Source of the DNA: Sacculina carcini
Lineage: Eukaryota > Arthropoda > Thecostraca > Sacculinidae
Length of the DNA: 64,000 bases
NCBI GenBank assembly: GCA_916048095.2
Contig: OU696572.1
Coordinates: 5,723,362-5,787,361, forward strand
Direction: 5' to 3'
The notes under the pieces are model-generated. The model was not told the DNA's origin. It saw nothing but the letters and a program-made list of their open reading frames with translations, and searched no databases. This document shows positions 1 through 9,519 of the stretch, in pieces (the stretch's first letter is position 1; each line of letters starts with the position of its first letter). A program made the translations under genes and the position numbers.

Positions 1-508
1 TTTGTTTTATTGTGACAATTTTATAATGAGGTGTGATTAGTAATATAGTATTTGTATAATTTATTTTATTGCTCAATACATTACGGGATTAAAAATTGAT
101 AAGTAGATATATAGGTGAAAATATATGAGTTGCAGAATATGTATAACATTGATCTGTATATTCAAGAATCCACGTGGGTTAAATCAAAATTCAAATAATA
201 TAGTCAGGATAGCGGAATAAACTACACCGACGTGCTCTGCACAACAACTATTGGCTTGAACAATTACGGGTCTCGTGTGACCACTCCCAAGCCAATTCTT
301 GGCCAAGCCAAAAACTGGTCTCGTGTGACCACGGCTTATGTGTGTCTTCTAACTTCTTCACCATCTTGCTTGAATCGTGAAAAATGTTGCAATCCCATTG
401 AATCTCAATTGATTTTAACTGTAAATTAGTCGATCAGCTCATCGTTATATTGCCATTAAATCAGCATACCAATCAAATAGAAATATACAACAAAAACACA
501 ATATATAA
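1..508. other. noncoding flank, no gene seen
   Basis: AT-rich sequence without a credible coding frame. The 14-mer TCTCGTGTGACCAC occurs twice near 270 and 320 with CAAGCC words around it, which looks like a small local duplication. The short open frame here has no recognisable domain and I do not call it. Confidence 0.5.
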
Positions 509-987
509 AGTCCGTCGAGCCAAAGGCTCATTAATGTACTTGCTAAGATGAACAGTAACATTATGTCTCGTGATTCGTGTTGGCTGAAACTACGCAAATT
601 GATCACCGATATATAGAGGCGATACGCTGACTATATGATTATGAAGGTGATCATATGATTGGTAAATAATTAGCCGCAATACATCCAGAAACGCACGCGT
701 CCACATATCTGTTGTCGCATGTCTGTCTGTTTGTCACATTGTATATATACACATTGAGGGACGTAGACATATGTATATATCTTGGGATATGCCATTGTAC
801 ATGTGTATGTGTGTTATTGTATATTGTGTTGTCATCATAATGCATTTTATTGTTTTTTTTCACACAACTATTTCTGCCAATGTTGATATGTTTGTTTATT
901 GACTTGATTTTCAAGTATTATGGCTGTAATTGTCCATACAATTGATTGAAAATAATATATACATTAAGAGCTACAGCTCGACGGACT
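509..987. mobile_element. small inverted-repeat element (MITE/foldback candidate)
   Basis: The segment begins AGTCCGTCGAGC (509-520) and ends with its exact reverse complement GCTCGACGGACT (976-987). Allowing a few mismatches and a one-base gap, the arms extend to about 28 bp and both end in TTAATGTA. No transposase is encoded and no clear target duplication flanks it, so the class cannot be assigned. The 87-codon minus frame inside it is low-complexity and is not called. Confidence 0.5.
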
Positions 988-1061
988 CGTGCCACTTGTT
1001 TGTGTTTTTTCTACTGTTTTATCTTTATTTATTGCATGTTGTTGTGACAAATGAACTTAAA

Positions 1062-1062
1062 T

Positions 1063-1095
<33 letters not shown>

Positions 1096-1097
1096 CA
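1062..1097. repeat. (AC)n microsatellite
   Basis: A run of AC dinucleotides with one G interruption near its right end. The rest of 988-2270 is AT-rich noncoding DNA with further short AC-rich patches near 2030-2045 and 2100-2160. Confidence 0.9.
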
Positions 1098-1386
1098 ATT
1101 TAGAATGACTTGTACTCAATAACGCAAAAAATGTAACAAGTGCAAGCAGACAAACAGAAAGAAAAACAGAAACACAAGAAACAATGAACAAACATCAAAT
1201 GGTGCAATATAAGTAGCAAATGCCATAATATGTCAACCATTAATCTTTCGTTTGCAGGTAATACAAATATATATTTATTTTTCGCTTTAAGCGGATATGT
1301 TTACACCATGTGTGAATTGAACCTTAACAAAATTTCATGAATATGCATTTGTTTAAAAAAGGATAGATAATTTAAGTACACAAGCA

Positions 1387-1526
1387 ATGGATATATATCC
1401 TTTAGAAACGATAGATATCCTAAGTACCCCAACACCTATCCTTTCTAATGGATATATATCCTTTAGAAAAGATAGATATCCTAAGTACCCAAACACACAT
1501 GCAGTAGTATGATAAACTACTGCATG
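1387..1526. repeat. tandem duplication followed by a 10-bp hairpin
   Basis: A unit of about 48 bp (ATGGATATATATCCTTTAGA and onward) occurs at 1387 and again at 1448, a period of 61. It contains GGATATATATCC, itself a palindrome. Directly after it lies a perfect inverted repeat, CATGCAGTAG (1498-1507) and CTACTGCATG (1517-1526), with a 9-base loop. This could be the end of an unrecognised element. Confidence 0.6.
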
Positions 1527-1905
1527 GCTAGTTTAATGATAGCAAAACATCGATGCTAAACGCAAATACTAAACAAATATAAAAATTAACCTCAATACGG
1601 CTGCATTCATTGAGGTTAACCACGGAATAATCCATGATTCCCCTTGTAACTAAACTATACTTCAACTGAACATATACAACACCTTAAATCTCGAAACACA
1701 ACATACCCGTCATAGTTAAAACTAACTCATACGCTGCACTCAACAAAATCAATGTAATGTAAAGCAGAACAACTCAAAAAGTGATTGGCACATATGATTT
1801 ATCACATAGACACAAATGGTGAACATAATATTTAAAAAAATGCATAATATAAGTAATAACAGTATCACGAACTATTCTTTATTCTGTATTCTTTATGAAT
1901 ATTCT

Positions 1906-1936
1906 AGTTCTGCTCCTCCGGAGGAGCTCGCAGAAC
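1906..1936. repeat. GC-rich palindrome in AT-rich DNA
   Basis: GCTCCTCCGGAGGAGC (1912-1927) is a perfect 16-bp palindrome. Outer arms GTTCTG and CAGAAC extend it after a three-base bulge on one side. Such a cruciform-capable word is unusual in this very AT-rich stretch. Confidence 0.7.
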
Positions 1937-2350
1937 CACAATGTATATAGGACATAACACCTCAAGGTAGCAATAATTTGCAGCAACAGTAACAAACTTC
2001 ACAACATTTACATATACACTCACTCGTGCACACACACACACACATGCATGTACCTATACATACATACATACATATACACAATATTTCACATAAGTACGAG
2101 CATACAAGCAAAACTATCACACGCATACACACATACATTTACACAAAATAAACAACACACATACGCAACAACAATAAACACCATCAATTTTAAAGTAGAT
2201 CTCACAGACAGAGCAACAATGTCAGGTTAAACAGACAGGCTTGAAACAATCAACACATGTGATGATGAACATATTATGAAGACCAGCAGCAGCCATCAAT
2301 CAGTCGGCAATAATAAGACGTACATTTCAATATTCAGACCAAGTCAAGAA

Positions 2351-3890
2351 TCAACATTTGAAGTCATCTCTTATAACCTGATTGACCAGATCATAGGCCT
2401 CATTAAACATGAATGTCCTAAGTCTTTTCTTGAATATTTTAATATTCAAGCTGCTCTTGATATAGTTTGGCAATTTATAGTATAGCACTGGTGCACAATA
2501 TTTGAATGCTCTTGAACCGAGTAAAGACTTACTTCTTTGATGGGCTAGATTATTCTTGTTCGATGTAGATCTTAAACGCACTTCAGTATCTGGATAATAT
2601 AATTCGATGCAACTTCACAGATATTCCGGCTTTCCAGTCCACACTACTTGATAGGTCAAAGCTCAAATTTTGGATATTAAGCGAGCTTTTATTGGCAACC
2701 AATGCTTTATTATAGTTGGTGTGACATGTCCTCGAGGTGATACTCCTTTAATCAATCTAGCTGCTCTATTCATAACAATCTGCAACTTTCTCAATAGGTA
2801 ATTGGGCAGTCCGTAATACAAAACATTGCAGTAATCTAATCTTGATATCACTTGATTTTGCACCAATAATCTCACAGATTTTTCATCAAGGCATTTTTTC
2901 AGAAAATCAATATTTTTCAGATTAAAATTCGCTGTTCTGATCACATTTGCTACTTGGTTTTCAAGTGATAGTGGTGAGTCAATAATGACATCCAGATTTC
3001 TTGCATTATCCACTACCTTCAACTCAATCTGATTCAAGTTTAACTTTGGAATATGAAGTGTTATCCGAATACACCCCTTTGCTATGATCAGACACTCAGT
3101 TTTTTCTTCATTAAGTTTCAGTCTCTTATATGACATCCACTACTTTATGTCATCTATAACTTGACCCAATAAGGATTGCGTTGACTCAATATTGGAAAAC
3201 GACATGTAAATTTGTGTGTCATCGGCGAATAATTTGAATTTTATGCCTTGCTTAGTTATTATATTTGATAGCCCAACAGTATAAATAGAAAAAAACAAAG
3301 GTCCAAGAAGACTTCCCTGAGGAACGCCTCTCTGCAGATAGTGTTTGCCTGAGCTTTCATTTCCAATTTGCACACAGTAACTTCGGTTTGTTAAATATGA
3401 TTCAATTAAGTCTAGTGCTCTCCCCTCTATTCCAACATTGAAACAATCCTTTAAAAGTAAATGATGATCGACCGTGTCAAACGCAGCGCTGAGGTCTAGA
3501 AGAAGAATCAGGCCACACTTGCCACTGTCCATTATGCAGAGTAAGTCATTTGTTACTGAACATAGGGTGGTTTATGTTGAATAGAATGTCCGGACTGCTG
3601 ATTGTTCATCTGTTAACGCCCCAAATTCATTTATATGCGCTGAAATCTGATTCAACATAGCCCTCTCAATAACCTTGGACAAAAACATTATGTTTGAAAC
3701 CGGTCTATAAGAGCTGAGTTCTTAAGGATCTTTTCCATTTTTGAGAATTGGCTTGATTACAGCCTGTTTCGCATCTTCAGGAAAAATCGCAGACTCAGGT
3801 TGCATTTATAATAGCGGTGAATATTAATAATAAGTTGTCAAAATCGGTGTTATTATACAGATGATCCATAGGAATGGGGTCCAATCTATC
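2351..3890 (-). mobile_element. CR1-like LINE, reverse transcriptase and C-terminal part
   Basis: Read on the minus strand, the pieces follow the order of a CR1-type ORF2. First comes a fingers region with RPVSNIMFLSKVIERA (about 3650-3720). Next is the palm block LILLLDLSAAFDTVDHHLL followed by GVPQGSLLGPLFFSIYTVGL and FADDTQIYMS (3140-3532). Then comes a thumb and linker with LNEEKTECLI and NRAARLIKG (2663-3136). Last is a C-terminal block with CAPVLYYKLPNYIK (2351-2581). In-frame stops and frame changes separate these blocks, for example between 3136 and 3140 and around 2581-2663, so the copy is dead. The 5-prime part with endonuclease is missing. AT-rich DNA with a TG run follows at 3890. 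Confidence 0.85.
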
Positions 3891-4512
3891 TATAATAATA
3901 AAAACATTATTCTGTGTGTGTGTGTGTGTGCACAAACGAGTTTTTCACATTTTGGTGATTTTATGCCACGGGTTTGAGGAAAACTGCTTAACATAATTTA
4001 CAGTTTTTTATATCCACAGATTGGAAATTTTGTCTTCTACAAGATGATCTATTTTTCAAATATGTAGTGTCAACATTTCAAAAGATATAATTGTTTATTC
4101 AAGACCATGTCATTTCCACCGACGACTGATAGATTTAACACAGCGTTTAACAACAAAAGAGTCTATTGTTACAACAAAATATGTATATTTACAACAACAA
4201 GTCTGCTCTGAATCAACAAAGGAGCCTATTTGTAAATAGACTTAGCACAAGAAAGGAGTTGTTTAACAACAAAGGAGTCTATTGTTACAACAAAATAAGT
4301 CTATTTACAACAATAAGTCTGCTCTGAATCAACAAAGGAGCCTATATCTGAGTTTATGAGCAAGGCGCATGACGTATTGGCTAGAGCGCTAGCGTTAAAA
4401 TGTAATAATTGAATTGATAAAAATGCATAGCATGCCTTAAAAAACAAGTGCCTTACAAGTTATCCCATGGAATCTTGCATAAAAATATTCATGTTTTGTG
4501 AATTCATTTTCG
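3891..4512. other. noncoding stretch with TG run and tandem repeat
   Basis: Contains a short (TG)n at about 3915-3931 and the tandem repeat listed separately at 4145-4346. No coding sequence is recognised. Confidence 0.6.
4145..4346. repeat. two-copy tandem repeat, 116-bp period
   Basis: The block beginning GTTTAACAACAAAAGAGTCT at 4145 recurs at 4261 with few changes. Each copy runs through a GTCTGCTCTGAATCAACAAA word to GGAGCCTAT. The two conserved parts are about 86 bp and are joined by a less conserved spacer rich in CTATTT and ACAACAA. Confidence 0.75.
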
Positions 4513-4520
4513 TATATAAA
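4513..4520 (+). promoter_or_regulatory. TATA box of the acidic repeat gene
   Basis: TATATAAA lies about 90 bp upstream of the ATG at 4610, a usual spacing for a short 5-prime leader. It stands directly before the upstream hairpin, which would then lie at or just after the transcription start. Confidence 0.45.
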
Positions 4521-4561
4521 ATCACTGTTTGAAATCGCTTTGCCATTTCAAACAGTGATTT
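4519..4561 (+). repeat. 17-bp perfect hairpin upstream of the acidic repeat gene
   Basis: The arms AAATCACTGTTTGAAAT (4519-4535) and ATTTCAAACAGTGATTT (4545-4561) are exact reverse complements around a 9-base loop. After it come three TTGAAACGC-like words up to the start codon. The hairpin could be a leader structure, a protein site, or the end of a mobile element. Confidence 0.75.
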
Positions 4562-4609
4562 GAAACGCTATTGAAACGTTGAAACGCATTTGAAACGTTA
4601 TTCTCGAAA

Positions 4610-5293
4610 ATGCCTGGAAAAAATTTTGGTTATACCCACCGACGTCGGACCCGTGTCCGTACAAATCCAAGTGAAAACCCCGACAGCACCCGACGGCCTG
4701 GTCCATCAACACCCCAGAACATGGGCCGATGTGGTTCGTACACCGGCCGAAATTCGGTCTTACAAAACCCCCTGGAGGAAATCCACACCAGTGAATACCA
4801 CCGAATGGTGGAACAAGGAATTCGTCAAAACAACGGACAACATCCAATGTTGGATCCAGAAGACGATCAAAACGCCGGTGAACAGCCAATGTTGGAGCCA
4901 GAGGACGATCAAAACGCCGGTGAACAGCCAATGTTGGAGCCAGAGGACGATCAAAACGCCGTTGAACAGCCAATGTTGGAGCCAGAAGACGATCAAAACG
5001 CCGGTGAACAGCCAATGTTGGAGCCAGAAGACGATCAAAACGCTGGTGAACAGCCAATGTTGGAGCCAGAAGACGATCAAAACGCCCATGAACAGCCAAT
5101 GTTGGAGCCAGAAGACGATCAAAACGCTGGTGAACAGCCAATGTTGGAACCAGAAGACGGTCAACAAGACATCAACCCTGGAGAAGACCTCATGGGGGAA
5201 ATCGGCCAACAACCCAGTCTCCCATTCTATCAGAATTTCCATATTAATGATAATGCTCAAATGCGAGGGGACGCAAGGGTCATATTGGACTGA
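4610..5293 (+). CDS. acidic 14-residue-repeat protein, function unknown
   Basis: A 227-codon frame that I cannot assign to a family. The first 80 residues are basic and polar, starting MPGKNFGYTHRRRTRVRT. Residues about 80-185 are eight head-to-tail copies of a 14-residue unit, MLEPEDDQNAGEQP. The C-terminal 45 residues are unique and end DARVILD. There is no signal peptide or membrane segment. Four frames are open across the array because the unit is 42 bases, a multiple of three. I prefer this one because most differences between copies are silent in it (GAA/GAG, GCC/GCT), whereas they change residues in the frame starting at 4590 (K/R, P/L). It has its own TATA-like box, hairpins on both sides and a poly(A) signal, and no neighbour in the same orientation. 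It may be a host gene, a co-opted element gene, or one exon of something larger. Confidence 0.5.
   Translation: MPGKNFGYTHRRRTRVRTNPSENPDSTRRPGPSTPQNMGRCGSYTGRNSVLQNPLEEIHTSEYHRMVEQGIRQNNGQHPMLDPEDDQNAGEQPMLEPEDDQNAGEQPMLEPEDDQNAVEQPMLEPEDDQNAGEQPMLEPEDDQNAGEQPMLEPEDDQNAHEQPMLEPEDDQNAGEQPMLEPEDGQQDINPGEDLMGEIGQQPSLPFYQNFHINDNAQMRGDARVILD
4847..5160 (+). repeat. 42-bp coding minisatellite, about 8 units
   Basis: Units start at 4847, 4889, 4931, 4973, 5015, 5057, 5099 and 5141, each beginning ATGTTGGA. The first and last units are the most diverged, as expected for an array homogenised from its centre. The regular 42-bp spacing keeps every frame in phase. Confidence 0.95.
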
Positions 5294-5321
5294 ATTCCCC
5301 GAACTCAAATGAGGCGGCTCG

Positions 5322-5402
5322 GAGCCTCAGTCTCAGTAGAGGCGATCTGACAACAGAGAGAGGACCGCCGCCACCCGAGATGCTGAGACTGAGGCTCAGT
5401 CT
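5322..5402 (+). promoter_or_regulatory. 3-prime hairpin of the acidic repeat gene
   Basis: GAGCCTCAGTCTCAG (5322-5336) pairs exactly with CTGAGACTGAGGCTC (5383-5397), giving a 15-bp stem with a 46-base loop. The right arm also belongs to a competing local palindrome, AGACTGA-GGC-TCAGTCT (5386-5402). The structure begins 29 bases after the stop codon and about 55 bases before AATAAA. Confidence 0.75.
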
Positions 5403-5452
5403 TAGGCTGTTAATCATGCAAAAAATATTAGCCACACTACGGTTACTTGTAC

Positions 5453-5458
5453 AATAAA
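5453..5458 (+). promoter_or_regulatory. poly(A) signal AATAAA
   Basis: AATAAA, immediately followed by a second overlapping TAAATAAAA word, lies 160 bases after the stop codon of the acidic repeat gene. It is the first canonical signal downstream. Confidence 0.45.
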
Positions 5459-5499
5459 TAAAACTCTATATGACTATATGCCAAGTAATTCACTGTATT

Positions 5500-6736
5500 T
5501 ATACTAATTTAGACTTCATATAAACATCGCTCCCTACCTGTTGAACACTGTTCCAATCCAATCCATTCTTGGTAAAGAAACTGTTGATGATATTGAAGAC
5601 ATCTCCCTTCGTGGTCGTCAGCATATTCTCGCAAAATAGGAACTCTTATTTGATCTTGTCCTGGTGGACGTAACGGACGAACCCAAGGAGAACGGCACAA
5701 CTGGCTACGTCACACGATTCATCAAATTGCAAGGAGAATTTGCTATATGAGCTTTCTTTGATCTCTGTTATAACTTGGGACAAGATATCTGATGCCATTC
5801 CATCGATTCGTCTGTGGATGGTGTTGTTTGATAGATATATTACACTTAGTTTCTTCGCTTGATCCTCCCCACATACCTTGCTCACCATCTCGTAGGCACA
5901 AGGCATAATCAGATGATCCTTATTTTGAAGATTTGGATGGCACTTCTGGAGATGAGTTGAGAGTTTTTATGGTTTCAGGCTTTCATTTGTCAACACTTTG
6001 TGACATATCACACATTATGGCCGATCCTCTCCACCGGATGGTGAATTCACAAAGCCATGGCGAAGAAAGGCGTCAGAGTAGGTTCGCTTTTTAGACATTA
6101 TATTGTTCAATCTGGAGAAAAAGAAACAAATGCATACCCAAGGGTGAACACTGATAACTTATTTTGTTTTTCATGGCATTCTAGATAACATTAGAAGAGC
6201 TTATTCAGCATAAGAATGATGTAACTGTGTTAAAAATAATTATAAACTCTGCACTCACACACTCTGATCAATACATTCCGCAACTGCACAAACACCACTC
6301 TCTCACTTCACCAGTAACACGATGAATCTAACATGCACGAACGACCGTTGACTGCACGCGGATACCATACGCGCGTGCACACGTTCGCAGCTCGCGCTTA
6401 TGCGGCGCAGCTACCTCCACGCGCGCGTGCAGCACATGCATACAAAATCATATTCCCGCAAACACACACACGCACACATACACACATATGCATATCATTG
6501 ACACACACACTCACGTGCGCACACTCAACTATATATAACACGCCATACAATATAATATTCACACAATGCAAACAATAAACATAATATGCTAAGTTAACAT
6601 TAATCCCAATAGAAGGTACCGCAATGTTTTCTTGAATTTCAGAATTCTTAAAATTTTCCTGTCACCCCTACATTACCCCCGAACAATTGCTAAATTACCC
6701 CCAGGGGGTAATTTACCCCTAGGTTGGTAACCACTG
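5500..6736 (-). mobile_element. truncated BED-finger hAT transposon
   Basis: On the minus strand, the region about 6100-5930 reads MSKKRTYSDAFLRHG and a BED-type finger, CVICHKVLTNESLKP and onward to HLQKCHP. The frame at 5906-5646 continues with SNNTIHRRIDGMASDI and LQFDESCDVASCAVLLGFV, the block that holds the first catalytic Asp of hAT transposases. There is an in-frame stop in the finger and another after HQDKIK. Homology then continues into NSFFTKNGLDW near 5550 and stops. The right end carries a hAT-type terminus, CAGTGGTTACCAACCT read on the minus strand (6721-6736). The left end and the C-terminal two thirds are missing. Between 6110 and 6620 there is AC-rich noncoding DNA. Confidence 0.75.
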
Positions 6737-7427
6737 TTGTAGGGGATAAGATACTCAAGCGCAGGCCAGATGTAGTCTTAACCGGAACTTCAGAGAGCAC
6801 CTAGTGCTGGACCTACGTGAAATGTTACACGCCCATAATCCATACATAAGGAGCTTTAAGTCGGCTATAGAGACAGACCCAGCACTAGATTTTCGCGTAG
6901 TTATTGACCCAGACAAGATACCCCAAGTGAGCATGCCAGGCGATTCAATCGTCCAAAGTGTAGCGAATTTGCCTTTATTTTGAGAGACGAACAGCACGGA
7001 AAACGTGATATTGTATTACACTCCCGCGATGCAACATTACAACGTGTTTGTGAGACGCATCGCTCCTATGACGCCCTCCAGTACCGACTTCTGTTCCCTA
7101 CGGGAGAAGATGGTTATCATTTTGGCATACCACAACATGGCAGTACGAAAACTGTGTCGTGTATGTACTTTTATTCATATCAATTTATGGTACGAGAAAA
7201 CTCTTTTAACGCTTTACACAGGGGCCAAAACCTCTTTCATCAGTACGCCGTTGATATGTACGCAAATATAGAGGCAGAAATACTACTGTACATAAAAACT
7301 CACCAAAAAGAGCTCAGAGTTGACGGAGACTACCCACATAGCGACAATGGCATTTTGACACAGACTTCACGGCCGCTCTCAACCTCTACATAATTTGACC
7401 CGTGCCATGGGCGCGCGAAGACCATAC

Positions 7428-7729
7428 CGGAGCTAAAAATGTCCCTTTGAGACAATCCGCTAGAGGACTCTGAAACTGGCCGTTTGAGACAAAAAGCGAG
7501 AGTGCGGGAAATGCGCTAAGCAGAGCCTGTGATAATGAGCCGCTCCTCGCGATTAACGTAGGTAGGTTTGGTTAGGTTAGGTTAGGTGGGCTGCTTAGGT
7601 TTGGTTAGGTTAGGCTGGTTAGGTTAGGTTAAGTTAGGTGACAAGACCAACATGTTCATATTTATTGACAATTTATACAGACAGCGCCCTATGTAGGATT
7701 TTTTTCTCGAATTTCAAATTTTAGCTCCA
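7428..7729. mobile_element. insertion with GGAGCTAAAA ends in the Helitron
   Basis: Helitron homology stops near 7393 and resumes after about 8100. A piece between them begins GGAGCTAAAA and ends TTTTAGCTCC, a 10-bp inverted terminal repeat. It contains no coding sequence but does hold the telomere-like repeat at 7556-7640. No flanking duplication is clear, so the element class is open. Confidence 0.4.
7556..7640 (+). repeat. degenerate interstitial (TTAGG)n tract
   Basis: GGTTAGGTTAGGTTAGG words, equal to (TTAGG)n, alternate with variants such as TTTGGTTAGG and GGCTGGTTAGG over about 85 bp. TTAGG is the ancestral arthropod telomere unit. The tract is too short and too diverged to be a telomere. 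Confidence 0.7.
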
Positions 7730-7753
7730 GCACTAGATAAACTTGTGTGCGCC

Positions 7754-8175
7754 TATGCTGCCTTCCGTACAAGGACGGCAAAGAGAGAGTATGAGAATTA
7801 GGCCTCAAAATGACACTGCCGCTAACAGGTCTATATCCATTGCATCCTGAGTCCTCTCATGCATGTACCGAGGACCACCTGTAAATGTTGCTGGTAATAT
7901 ACAGAGTAGACCAATATCGCTAGCCTGTCCGTCGTTATTAATGTGGTCTCTCAGGTGTATATATGAGTCAACTCTGGATATAGACCTGTTAGCGGCAGTG
8001 TCATTTTGAGGCCTAATTCTCATACTCTCTCTTTGCCGTCCTTGTACGGAAGGCAGCATACTCTACAACATACTCTCATACTCTATACATAGAGCCATCA
8101 TACAGCTACTCTGTATATTACCAGCAACATTTACAGGTGGTCCTCGGTACATGCATGAGAGGACTCAGGATGCAA
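7754..8175. repeat. compound inverted repeat, arms 86 and 69 bp
   Basis: 7754-7839 is the exact reverse complement of 7975-8060 (86 bp). The adjacent 7840-7908 is the exact reverse complement of 8107-8175 (69 bp). The second pair is Helitron coding sequence (LPATFTGGPRYMHERTQDAM on the + strand at 8107-8175). So a piece of the Rep gene has been copied in inverted order beside itself. The 255-base minus frame crossing it is a by-product and is not called. Confidence 0.9.
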
Positions 8176-8365
8176 TGACATATGTTCGAAATTTCGGTAA
8201 ACCTGACCTCTTCATAACTTTCACTTCAAATCCAAAATGGACAGAAATTGAAAACGAGCTTCTAACTGGCCAAATAGACAAGACGAAATTCCAATAGACA
8301 AGACTTGATAGCTAAATTATTTAGATTGAAACTTCACATTTTGATGAAACTTAATCTTTAATAAA

Positions 8366-9519
8366 AAATCTTAGATATTTGGACCAGTAATAAGCTTTAT
8401 GTACACAGTAGTGGCAAAAAAGGACTCCCACATGCTCATATATTACTATGGCTAATTTCCCATATAAATCCTAACGATATAGACTCCGTGATTTCAGCAG
8501 GGCTTCCTCATCAACAGAGCGACCCTATACTCTTTGATATCCTAAAGAGGCACATGGTACATGGACCATGTGGCGCTCTCAATTACAATTCCTCTCGCAT
8601 GATCAATGGTAAATGCTCGAAAAATTACCCAAAGCGGCTTCAACTGAACACGCAGATTAGCGAAGATGGCTATCCCACTAACAGAAGATCAATTCAAGAT
8701 GGCGGCTACCGAACTACGGTGGGAGAACATGATGTTGATAATAGGTTGATAGTTCCATATTGTCCAGTACTGTGGAAAAATTTCGACGCGCATATCAATG
8801 TTGAGTATTGTAACTCTGTAAAATCAATAAGATACGTTTGCAAGTACATAAACAAAGGTTCGAATGCGGCTATGTTTGCCCTTGGAAATGAAACGACGCA
8901 CGATGAAGTAACTCAGTATCAGCTTGGTCGATACTTGAGTACCAATGAGGCCTTGTGGCGTATATTCGGCTTTCCCATACACGAACGCTTTCCTGCAATA
9001 CAGCAGCTGGCTGTTCACCTTGAGAACGGCCAGAGAGTGAGCTTCACCAATGAGACTGCTGAACAAACAGCTTCAAATCCTAAAGACACGACACTGACTG
9101 GGTTTTTCGAGCTGTGTCAGCATGATGACTTTGCCAAGACACTCCTGTACCATCAAGTTCGTTCTTATTTCACGTGGAGTAATAACAAGTGGCGAAGGCG
9201 AAAGAGAGAAGTAAATGTGGACGGACACCCAGGGGTGAAGTCTGACACTACAATAGGCAGAGTTTACTCTGTGCATCCCAATCACAGGGAATGTTTCTTT
9301 TTGAGGCCCCTCCTCCACGAATTGAGAGGACCGACGTCTTTCTCTGATTTGAGAACGATCGACGGATACACTTGCGAAACATTCAGGGATGCATGCTTGA
9401 GGTTGAACTTGCTCGAAGATGACATCCAATGGGATCAAACAATGTCTGAGGCGTCCAGTAATTTTGAACAACTGCCAAGTCAGCGATCCCTTGTCACTGT
9501 GGAACAAATACAAGGATGA
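8366..9519 (+). pseudogene. Helitron Rep domain with HUH and two-Tyr motifs
   Basis: The frame is open from about 8366. The first Met, at 8488, lies after the HUH block, so it is not the true start. The metal-binding HUH motif reads GLPHAHILLWL (8422-8454). The catalytic tyrosine block reads RYVCKYINKG (about 8830-8860), with the two Tyr residues that nick and rejoin single strands in Rep proteins. Between them lie the conserved MVHGPCGALN and NGKCSKNYPK stretches of Helitron Reps. The frame ends at 9519. The homologous reading moves to another frame near 9470, where the segment leading to the helicase begins. Confidence 0.85.

Noticed and set aside
4548-5308. Long open frames on the minus strand and in the frame at 4590 over the acidic repeat gene
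   Set aside because: They are kept open by the 42-bp period. Differences between units change residues in these frames and are mostly silent in the frame starting at 4610.
6755-6997. 80-codon minus frame
   Set aside because: The + strand here encodes the conserved Helitron N-terminal block, so this frame is its shadow.
7556-7640. A true telomere or chromosome end
   Set aside because: Only 85 bp, degenerate, and flanked on both sides by Helitron sequence.
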